The notes under the pieces are model-generated. The model was not told where the DNA came from. It did not search any database and saw only the letters and a list, made by a program, of their open reading frames with translations. The translations under genes and the position numbers were made by a program. Below are positions 57,667-64,000 of a stretch of DNA of 64,000 nt, one piece after another (positions within the stretch are counted from its first letter, which is position 1; every line of letters begins with the position of its first letter). The DNA lies in NCBI RefSeq assembly GCF_024129435.1, contig NZ_JAMXXN010000010.1, positions 1 to 64,000 on the forward strand. Reading direction: 5' to 3'. Origin of the DNA: Acinetobacter lwoffii (lineage in GTDB: Bacteria; Pseudomonadota; Gammaproteobacteria; Pseudomonadales; Moraxellaceae).

Positions 57667-57672
57667 ATTATA
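57667..57672 (-). promoter_or_regulatory. Candidate -10 element for the capsule operon
   Basis: The minus strand reads TATAAT (57672-57667), about 40 bp before the dioxygenase start. No good -35 is seen at the right distance. It is the best promoter candidate upstream of the operon. Confidence 0.35.
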
Positions 57673-57762
57673 ACCAAAAACAAACTAGCCCGGTAATACT
57701 TCTGTTCAATCATTTTCCACCTTAGTCAGTAATCATAAAAAACAGTATTTTTTAAGTTCAAA

Positions 57763-57837
57763 GTCTGAGGTTCGAATCTCCTTTCTCACCTCTAGATGTA
57801 AAAAAAAGCCCTCATCAAAAGATCAGGGCTTTTTTAA
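57763..57837 (+). pseudogene. Relic of a tRNA-Gly 3' end with its terminator
   Basis: Bases 57763-57797 resemble the T arm and acceptor end of the tRNA-Gly gene at 41883 (GTTCGAATCTCCTTTCTCAC against GTTCGAGTCTCCTTTCCCGC). Bases 57800-57837 resemble its terminator (AAGCCCTCATC-AAAA-GATCAGGGCTT with A and T runs). Identity is roughly four-fifths by eye over about 70 bp. No 5' half of a tRNA precedes it. It marks the far end of the capsule locus, so it may be an attachment-site copy or a decayed tRNA. The hairpin part could still terminate transcription. Confidence 0.75.
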
Positions 57838-57910
57838 ATTCTATCCATGCATCAGATGAACTCTGGTGAGCAAACCACTAGCGACGACATAGCGTTCATC
57901 TTGAGTTCAA

Positions 57911-59611
57911 TTAAAAGGTTATCCGCTGATAGTCACGGTATTGCGGTGTCCAGAAATTATGCTCTATTGCTAGCTGTAATTCTTCTACACTGATTTTCGG
58001 TGCTACCCCATCTTCAATCGCAGCAAGTGCCACTTTTAAGGCAATCTGCTTCGAAATTGACTGTAAACAATCCAGATTCGGCAATAAATCTGCCTGAGGA
58101 TCTTTCAGCTTCGGAGAACAGTCCGCCAAGGCATTACTCGAGGCCATCAGCATATTATCCGTGACACGTTTCGCACCTGAAGCAACTACCCCCAAACCGA
58201 TACCCGGGAAAATATAAGAGTTATTGCATTGTGAAATATGATGAATGTGTCCCTGATAATTCACTGGGGCAAATGGGCTACCCGTCGCAATCAATGCTCT
58301 GCCATTAGTCCATTGCAAGATGTCAGCCGGAACAGCTTCTACGCGGGAAGTCGGGTTGGATAAAGGGAAAACAATCGGTTGCACACTGTTTTCAGCCATG
58401 GCTTCAATCACTTCCTGAGTGAATAAACCTGGCTGTCCAGATACGCCAATCAATACTGTCGGCTTGGCACGTTTGACCACATCCAGCAGAGAAATCATGC
58501 TCTCAGCATCTGCCCAGCTTTCTACATTTTCAAGCGGCTGTGCCAGTTTGCGCTGGAAGTCCAGTAAATTCGGCTGATTCTCCGTGATCAGACCAAAACG
58601 GTCAACCATAAACACGCGTGCACGTGCTTCAACATCACTTAAGCCCTCAGCAACCATTTGCTTAATGATCTGTTCTGCAATCCCGCAACCAGCTGAACCA
58701 GCACCCAGGAAAGTAACCACCTGATCTTTGAGGTGTTTACCGGCTGCACGCGAAGCAGCAATCAGGCTGCCGACAGACACTGCTGCGGTGCCCTGAATAT
58801 CATCATTAAAACAACAGATTCGATCACGATACTTTTCCAGTAAAGGCATGGCATTTTTCTGTGCAAAGTCTTCAAACTGAATTAAGGCATCTGGCCAGCG
58901 CTGTTGAATCGCCTGAATCACCGTCTCGACAAAAGCATAGTATTCATCGCCGCTGATTCGTGGTTCACGCCAGCCCATATAAATCGGGTCATTTAACAAC
59001 TGCTGATTATTGGTACCGACATCAAGAGTAATCGGTAAGGTATAGGCCGGACTGATCCCGCCACATGCGGTGTAGAGTGCCAGTTTTCCAATGGGAATCC
59101 CCATACCACCGATGCCTTGATCTCCAAGACCCAAAATGCGCTCACCATCTGTAATCACAATCACTTTCACGTTCTTTTTATTGATATTGTGAATAATCTG
59201 GTCGATCTGATCACGGTCAGGATAGGAAATAAAGATCCCACGATGACGGCGATAAATATCAGAAAAGCGCTGACATGCCTCACCCACAGTCGGGGTATAG
59301 ATAATCGGCATCATCTCACTGAGGTGATTTTCAATCAGATGGTAAAACAGGGTCTCATTGGTATCCTGAATATTCCGCAAATAAATATGCTTGTTAATAT
59401 CACTGCTAAAAGCACAATACTGCTGATAAGAACGCTGACTTTGTTCTTCAATCGTCTCGGTGACATGAGGAATCAAGCCATGCAAGTTAAAGCTTCTACG
59501 CTCTTCTTCAGAAAATGCAGAGCCTTTATTGAGTAGTGGGAGTTCTAGCAGAGTATTTCCAGCATAAGGAATATATAAAGGGCGTTTACTGTTCAAATTT
59601 TCTCTGGGCAT
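57911..59611 (-). CDS. maeA: NAD-dependent malic enzyme
   Basis: It decarboxylates malate to pyruvate with NAD+ (EC 1.1.1.38), linking the TCA cycle to pyruvate. The 566-residue length fits the MaeA/SfcA class, without the phosphotransacetylase tail of MaeB. Motifs are [30 protein letters not shown], the metal-binding [11 protein letters not shown] and the nucleotide site [15 protein letters not shown]. It is monocistronic and ends within about 75 bp of the tRNA relic's terminator. Confidence 0.95.
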   Translation of the reverse strand: MPRENLNSKRPLYIPYAGNTLLELPLLNKGSAFSEEERRSFNLHGLIPHVTETIEEQSQRSYQQYCAFSSDINKHIYLRNIQDTNETLFYHLIENHLSEMMPIIYTPTVGEACQRFSDIYRRHRGIFISYPDRDQIDQIIHNINKKNVKVIVITDGERILGLGDQGIGGMGIPIGKLALYTACGGISPAYTLPITLDVGTNNQQLLNDPIYMGWREPRISGDEYYAFVETVIQAIQQRWPDALIQFEDFAQKNAMPLLEKYRDRICCFNDDIQGTAAVSVGSLIAASRAAGKHLKDQVVTFLGAGSAGCGIAEQIIKQMVAEGLSDVEARARVFMVDRFGLITENQPNLLDFQRKLAQPLENVESWADAESMISLLDVVKRAKPTVLIGVSGQPGLFTQEVIEAMAENSVQPIVFPLSNPTSRVEAVPADILQWTNGRALIATGSPFAPVNYQGHIHHISQCNNSYIFPGIGLGVVASGAKRVTDNMLMASSNALADCSPKLKDPQADLLPNLDCLQSISKQIALKVALAAIEDGVAPKISVEELQLAIEHNFWTPQYRDYQRITF

Positions 59612-59904
59612 TATTTAACTCATCTAATCAATCTTCGGCAGTTCTGCCAAAATAGTCACATCACTTTGTTTATTTTATATAGCTTAGCCTGATTTTAAGC
59701 TGTTAGGTCATTTAGCAAATTTATAATACTTGTAGCAGGATTTTATAATCTGATAACACTCATTTTCGGCCTAGGTTTTGGACGGTTTCTAAAATTAATC
59801 CCTATTCGTATTTTTAATTTAAATCGGCAGCAAGATCTGTTTGACAAAAAACCTCAGCTCATCAAGGATAAAGCATAAATTTAATAAGACCAACGAGTAT
59901 AACA

Positions 59905-60867
59905 ATGAGTGAACTGCAACCGCTTTATCAGCCCGATATTTTGGGGACAGGTTATGAGCAAGCGACCTTAAACTTTCCCGATGATTATGAGGGCAAAGTC
60001 GTAGCAACCCTGATCCGTAAAAAAGCAGCCCAACCTACAAAAAAAGCAGTTCTATATATTCACGGCTTTATCGATTATTTTTTTCAGACTGAAATGGCAG
60101 AGCGCTTTAATCAGCATGGTTTTGATTTTTATGCGCTGGATTTAAGAAAATACGGACGTTCGATTCTGCCGCATCAAAAATATTATAACGTGTATGACCT
60201 AGCTGAATATGATGCAGAAATTACCCAAGCCCTCGACATTATAGCAGCTGAGGGCCACGATGCTGCCCTGCTCTGTGGTCATTCTACCGGCGGCCTGACC
60301 ACGACCTTATATGCGGCACATCATCCGCAGCACCCTTTAATCAAAGCGCTTTGGGTCAATAGTCCATTTTATGACTTCAATATGAATCCAATCAAACGTG
60401 CGCTTGGCATTCCGCAACTGAGCAGACTGGCTAAAATTTTTCCCAATCTTAAATTTCCAAGCGAGCTGAACAAGTGGTATGCCACCAGCCTGCATAAGGA
60501 TTTAAAAGGCGAATGGGACTTCAGTCTGGACTGGAAAAAGACCCGCTACCCGATGGTTCGGATCAGTTTTATTCGTGCCATTCATGAGGCACAGAAAGAA
60601 ATTCATCGCGGTGTTCAGCTCGATATTCCGGTACTTATCATGCATTCACATCAGACTTTATATCCTAAAAAATGGGGTAAAGCCGCACAGAGCAGCGATG
60701 TAATTTTAGGGATTAAAGACATTCAGAAATATGCCAAAAAAATTAAAGGCGATGTCACGGTTCAAAGTATCCGGAACGGTTTACATGATCTGGTACTTTC
60801 AGAGCAATCTGTGCGTGAGCAGGTTTATCAGCAACTGTTTCAATGGCTGCATGACAAAGGGCTTTAG
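59905..60867 (+). CDS. Alpha/beta hydrolase (monoglyceride-lipase-like)
   Basis: The 320-residue protein has the alpha/beta-hydrolase fold. The oxyanion segment is YIHGFIDYF, the nucleophile elbow GHSTGG has Ser127, and a late GLHDLVLS provides the likely catalytic His. No signal peptide is seen, so it is probably cytosolic. The layout resembles lysophospholipase or monoacylglycerol-lipase-like enzymes, but the substrate is not predicted. The gene stands alone, diverging from malic enzyme. Confidence 0.87.
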   Translation: MSELQPLYQPDILGTGYEQATLNFPDDYEGKVVATLIRKKAAQPTKKAVLYIHGFIDYFFQTEMAERFNQHGFDFYALDLRKYGRSILPHQKYYNVYDLAEYDAEITQALDIIAAEGHDAALLCGHSTGGLTTTLYAAHHPQHPLIKALWVNSPFYDFNMNPIKRALGIPQLSRLAKIFPNLKFPSELNKWYATSLHKDLKGEWDFSLDWKKTRYPMVRISFIRAIHEAQKEIHRGVQLDIPVLIMHSHQTLYPKKWGKAAQSSDVILGIKDIQKYAKKIKGDVTVQSIRNGLHDLVLSEQSVREQVYQQLFQWLHDKGL

Positions 60868-60878
60868 ATAAATGCGAA

Positions 60879-60925
60879 AGGAGAAATGAAACTTGCCCTC
60901 ATTTCTCCTGCTTGGCTTCTTTTGA
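60879..60925 (+). terminator. Terminator after the hydrolase gene
   Basis: AGGAGAAATGA (60879-60889) pairs perfectly with TCATTTCTCCT (60899-60909), followed after a few bases by a T-rich stretch (CTTCTTTTG). Confidence 0.6.
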
Positions 60926-61212
60926 ATCCTTATTAGGTTGGAATGTAATTAAGCACATTGAAAATATGCCAATTTTTCGATGGTTTATAAGTGCTATAAA
61001 CCCTTGTTTTTAAATTTAAGACTTGAGAATTTATAACTTTTATTCTTCTACTGCTTGTCTCCAAATATTGTCTTTTGTAGCAAGCCTGTAAACAAACAAC
61101 CGCCCGTCTTTTTCCCTCTTTATAGTAGAGCTGAATGCAGAAGCGCCTATATTTTTTGATCGGCAACATGCGCGCAGCCTGCACCACTAACAATCATATA
61201 AAGGAATAGATT
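60926..61212. other. Control region of the aldehyde dehydrogenase gene
   Basis: About 290 bp with no gene-like frame. It should carry the dehydrogenase promoter. I looked for a sigma-54 type GG-N10-GC element and found none that is convincing. A good ribosome site (AAGGA) precedes the ATG. Confidence 0.4.
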
Positions 61213-62724
61213 ATGCGTTATGCAGACCCCAATACTGACGGTTCAAAAATTCAATTTAAAGCACAATACGATAATTTCATTGGCGGCGAATGGGTCGCTC
61301 CAGTCAAAGGTGAATACTTTGACAACATTTCTCCGGTAGATGGCAAAGTCTTTACCAAAGTGCCGCGTTCCTCTGTAGAAGACATTGAGTTGGCGCTTGA
61401 TGCAGCACACAAAGCCAAAGAGCAATGGAACCGGTCATCACCGACCACCCGCTCCAATATTCTGTTGAAAATTGCAGATCATCTGGAACAAAATCTGGAA
61501 CTGCTGGCTGTGGCAGAAACTTGGGACAACGGCAAACCGATCCGTGAAACGCTGGCTGCCGATATTCCGCTGGCCATTGACCATTTCCGTTATTTTGCCG
61601 GCTGTATCCGTGCACAGGAAGGCGGCATTTCCGAAATTGATGAAGATACCATCGCCTACCATTTTCATGAACCGCTTGGTGTAGTCGGACAAATCATTCC
61701 CTGGAACTTCCCGATTCTGATGGCTGCCTGGAAACTGGCACCTGCCCTGGCTGCGGGCAACTGCATTGTGTTGAAACCTGCAGAACAGACTCCGGTCAGC
61801 ATTCTGGTGCTGGCTGAACTGATTCAGGATATTTTGCCACCGGGTGTCCTGAATATCGTCAATGGTTATGGGGTTGAAGTCGGTCGCCCGCTAGCCACCA
61901 ACCCACGCATTGCCAAGATTGCCTTTACCGGTTCCACCGCCGTCGGTCAGATGATCATGCAATATGCCACCGAAAATATTATTCCGGTGACGCTGGAACT
62001 GGGGGGTAAATCACCGAATCTGTTCTTTGCCGACATCATGGATCAGGAAGATGACTATCTGGACAAAGCTCTGGAAGGCTTTGCCATGTTTGCCCTTAAC
62101 CAGGGTGAAATCTGTACCTGCCCTTCCCGGGCCTTGGTACAGGAAAGTATTGCCGATGAGTTTTTAGCGCGTGCAGTAGAACGGGTACAACGCATTAAAA
62201 CCGGTCATCCACTGGATACTGATACTATGATTGGCGCGCAAGCTTCTCAGGAACAGCAGGACAAGATTCTCGGCTGTATTGCCACTGGCCGTGCAGAGGG
62301 CGCACAAATCCTCACAGGCGGTGAGGCGCGTCAGGAAGTGGGTCAAGGTTTCTATATTGAGCCGACCATCTTTAAGGGCACCAACAATATGAAAACCTTC
62401 CAAGAAGAAATTTTTGGTCCCGTGCTGGCCGTGACTACCTTTAAAGACTTCGATGATGCAATCAAGATCGCCAACGATACCATTTACGGACTCGGTGCCG
62501 GGGTCTGGTCGCGCTCGGCACATACCTCGTATCGTGCCGGTCGTGCCATCCAGGCTGGTCGGGTCTGGACCAACTGTTATCATATCTACCCGGCGCATGC
62601 GGCTTTCGGTGGCTATAAAAAATCCGGCATTGGACGCGAGAACCATAGAATGATGCTGGATCATTATCAGCAGACTAAAAACTTGCTAGTCAGCTATTCG
62701 ACCAAGCCTGCTGGTTTCTTCTAA
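61213..62724 (+). CDS. NAD-dependent acetaldehyde-type dehydrogenase (ExaC/AldB-like)
   Basis: This 503-residue aldehyde dehydrogenase resembles ExaC/AldB/AcoD enzymes that oxidise acetaldehyde in ethanol or acetoin catabolism. Marks are [19 protein letters not shown] with the general-base Glu, and the active-site stretch GEICTCPSR, where Cys301 is the likely nucleophile with Cys303 beside it. The C-terminal block [15 protein letters not shown] follows. Cys-Thr-Cys is typical of this subgroup. It is monocistronic. Substrate assignment is by similarity. Confidence 0.92.
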   Translation: MRYADPNTDGSKIQFKAQYDNFIGGEWVAPVKGEYFDNISPVDGKVFTKVPRSSVEDIELALDAAHKAKEQWNRSSPTTRSNILLKIADHLEQNLELLAVAETWDNGKPIRETLAADIPLAIDHFRYFAGCIRAQEGGISEIDEDTIAYHFHEPLGVVGQIIPWNFPILMAAWKLAPALAAGNCIVLKPAEQTPVSILVLAELIQDILPPGVLNIVNGYGVEVGRPLATNPRIAKIAFTGSTAVGQMIMQYATENIIPVTLELGGKSPNLFFADIMDQEDDYLDKALEGFAMFALNQGEICTCPSRALVQESIADEFLARAVERVQRIKTGHPLDTDTMIGAQASQEQQDKILGCIATGRAEGAQILTGGEARQEVGQGFYIEPTIFKGTNNMKTFQEEIFGPVLAVTTFKDFDDAIKIANDTIYGLGAGVWSRSAHTSYRAGRAIQAGRVWTNCYHIYPAHAAFGGYKKSGIGRENHRMMLDHYQQTKNLLVSYSTKPAGFF

Positions 62725-62738
62725 ACAACCTGATGATT

Positions 62739-62762
62739 AAAAGCGGACTTCGGTTCGCTTTT
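62739..62762 (+). terminator. Terminator after the aldehyde dehydrogenase gene
   Basis: AAAAGCGGAC (62739-62748) pairs with GTTCGCTTTT (62753-62762) with one G-U pair around a stable TTCG tetraloop. Confidence 0.78.
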
Positions 62763-63122
62763 AACCTGATATTTTTTAAAATTTTAATACTAGGTAAAAT
62801 TTTCCAGCATTGTTCGTCCAGAATTCCATTGAATGACTGACAATAAATTAAAATACTTTCTGAAAACGCCTTAATGTCTGGGCTTATGTTGATTTCACCT
62901 AAGTTTCTCATTTTTTATGCTTTTTAATTGCTCAAAAAACCTGCATAAAGCTCAGGCTTTCATTTAAAGTCGGCTTTTCATGTTTATCAAGACTGTGTAT
63001 AACAATGAACCACTAGAGGGAAAGCAATAAGCATAGGCAAAATTACGCAAAAAGCGTTAGACTATGTACCCAATAATGTCATGATTCGGTCTGATCAAGA
63101 TCAAAAAAGAAGGTGAAGGTTG
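62763..63122. other. Leader region of ribB
   Basis: This 360-bp stretch lies before ribB. I looked for an FMN riboswitch (its conserved AGGGCAGGGTGAAATTCCC-type core) and did not find it. Bases 63109-63119 contain a strong ribosome site (AAGGTGAAGG). Nothing else is recognised. Confidence 0.45.
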
Positions 63123-64000
63123 ATGCCGCTCAATACTGTTGAAGAGCTTGTAGCAGATATCCGTGCAGGAAAAATGGTCATCCTGATGGATGATGAAGAC
63201 CGTGAAAATGAAGGCGATTTGGTGATTGCTGCCACACACGTACGTCCTGAAGATATCAACTTCATGATCACCCATGCACGTGGTCTGGTCTGCCTGACTT
63301 TAAGTAAAGAGCGTTGTCAGCAGTTGAATCTGCCGTTGATGGTAGATGCCAACGGTGCCCAGCATGGAACCAACTTCACCCTGTCGATTGAAGCGGCTGA
63401 AGGTATTTCTACCGGTATTTCTCCGGCTGAACGTGCCCATACAATTCAAACTGCTGTGGCTGCTCATGCCAAACCGGCAGATATTGTACAGCCGGGACAT
63501 ATCTTCCCGCTGATGGCGCAGCCAGGCGGTGTATTGCACCGTGCCGGACATACTGAGGCAGGTTGCGATCTTTCTCGTTTAGCAGGACTGGAACCAGCAT
63601 CAGTCATTTGTGAAATCATCAATGAAGATGGCACGATGGCGCGCCGTCCCGATCTTGAAGTGTTTGCTGAAAAGCATGGCCTGAAAATCGGTACGATTGC
63701 CGATCTGATTCATTACCGCATGACCAACGAGCAAACGGTAGAGCGTATCGATCAACAAAGTATTGAGACTGAATACGGCAGCTTTGACCTGTACCGCTAT
63801 CGTGAACTGGGTAACCCGGATATCCATCTGGCCCTGGTCAAAGGTGAGCCTAAAGAGGGTGTGACCACAGTACGTGTACATGGTTTTAACCCGGCCCGCG
63901 ACTTGCTCAAACTGAAGAAACAGGATGGCGAGCCGGCCTGGAACCTGGATCGTGCCCTGAAAGAAATTTCCAATAGTGATCGTGGTGTCTTGGTCTGGAT
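63123..64000 (+). CDS. ribB: 3,4-dihydroxy-2-butanone 4-phosphate synthase, RibBA-type (cut by window end)
   Basis: RibB makes the four-carbon unit of riboflavin from ribulose 5-phosphate. The visible 292 codons begin [19 protein letters not shown], with the metal and substrate motif [10 protein letters not shown]. Also present are THARGLVCL, the [11 protein letters not shown] block and [15 protein letters not shown]. After about residue 205 a second domain related to GTP cyclohydrolase II begins. I do not see a zinc-cysteine cluster in the visible part, so that domain may be inactive, as in some RibBA proteins. The frame is open to the window end, so the gene is partial. Confidence 0.93.
   Translation, partial: MPLNTVEELVADIRAGKMVILMDDEDRENEGDLVIAATHVRPEDINFMITHARGLVCLTLSKERCQQLNLPLMVDANGAQHGTNFTLSIEAAEGISTGISPAERAHTIQTAVAAHAKPADIVQPGHIFPLMAQPGGVLHRAGHTEAGCDLSRLAGLEPASVICEIINEDGTMARRPDLEVFAEKHGLKIGTIADLIHYRMTNEQTVERIDQQSIETEYGSFDLYRYRELGNPDIHLALVKGEPKEGVTTVRVHGFNPARDLLKLKKQDGEPAWNLDRALKEISNSDRGVLVW

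Noticed and set aside
57763..57837. Functional third tRNA-Gly gene
   Set aside because: Only the T arm and acceptor 3' side are recognisable; no D arm, anticodon arm or 5' acceptor strand precedes them.
62164..62664. Minus-strand 166-codon frame inside the aldehyde dehydrogenase gene
   Set aside because: Antisense shadow of a conserved gene in a GC-richer region.
62763..63122. FMN riboswitch before ribB
   Set aside because: The conserved core sequence of the riboswitch is not present; only an ordinary ribosome site is seen.

Overview
The window looks like a chromosomal segment of an Acinetobacter (Moraxellaceae, Gammaproteobacteria). The support is protein-level resemblance (AtpA, AtpD and GuaA read like Acinetobacter proteins), the divergent znuA / zur-znuCB arrangement, phoB-phoR, and moderate-to-low GC. 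I cannot name the species. The atp operon and a near-consensus chromosomal parS site (33017-33032) suggest the origin-proximal part of the chromosome. I saw no rRNA, insertion sequence, integrase or CRISPR array.

Layout. 1-3490: a lipoprotein, a pirin and an aldehyde dehydrogenase. 3850-6716: an AT-rich two-gene cassette, a SIR2-domain protein plus a HerA-type ATPase, matching the SIR2-HerA anti-phage module. It is wedged between the dehydrogenase and the end of the atp operon and shares the atp terminator. 6761-13946: the complete F1Fo ATP synthase operon atpIBEFHAGDC on the minus strand. 14121-17169: zinc uptake (znuA diverging from zur-znuC-znuB) with a perfect Zur palindrome between them. 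17244-18945: a LysE-type exporter and a DyP peroxidase. 19021-23814: an orphan type VI secretion island of VgrG, a lysozyme-like effector with three tandem beta-domains, and an LprI/DUF1311 protein that is probably the immunity protein. 24061-32725: an aminotransferase, a MATE pump, an SDR and its divergent TetR regulator around a perfect 20-bp operator, phoB-phoR behind a Pho box, a GST and a second pirin. 33224-35960: two paralogous membrane diguanylate cyclases just after parS. 36098-41528: guaA, a DedA protein, a LysE-type exporter, a lipoprotein with an orphan ParA, and a SirB2-like/BolA pair.

41762-57837: two identical tRNA-Gly(GCC) genes, then a roughly 15.5-kb minus-strand capsule operon. 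On its far side is a degenerate copy of the tRNA 3' end plus its terminator. The operon has all six export and initiation genes of an ABC-transporter (group 2) capsule: kpsM, T, E, D, C and S. Between them lies an AT-rich set of polymer genes: a CDP-ribitol synthase-like fusion, two TagF-like polyol-phosphate transferases, a GT2 and a GT-D glycosyltransferase. Its first gene is a phytanoyl-CoA-dioxygenase-like enzyme. Together they predict a teichoic-acid-like, polyol-phosphate capsule on a Kdo-primed lipid anchor. This differs from the Wzy-dependent capsule usual in the genus. 57911-64000: malic enzyme, an alpha/beta hydrolase, an acetaldehyde-type dehydrogenase, and the start of ribB, which is cut by the window end.

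The variable parts (SIR2-HerA, the effector island, the capsule polymer genes) stand out as AT-rich inserts in a conserved housekeeping frame. The most promising for new biology are the VgrG-lysozyme-LprI trio and the tRNA-bounded group 2 capsule locus with its unusual enzyme set.
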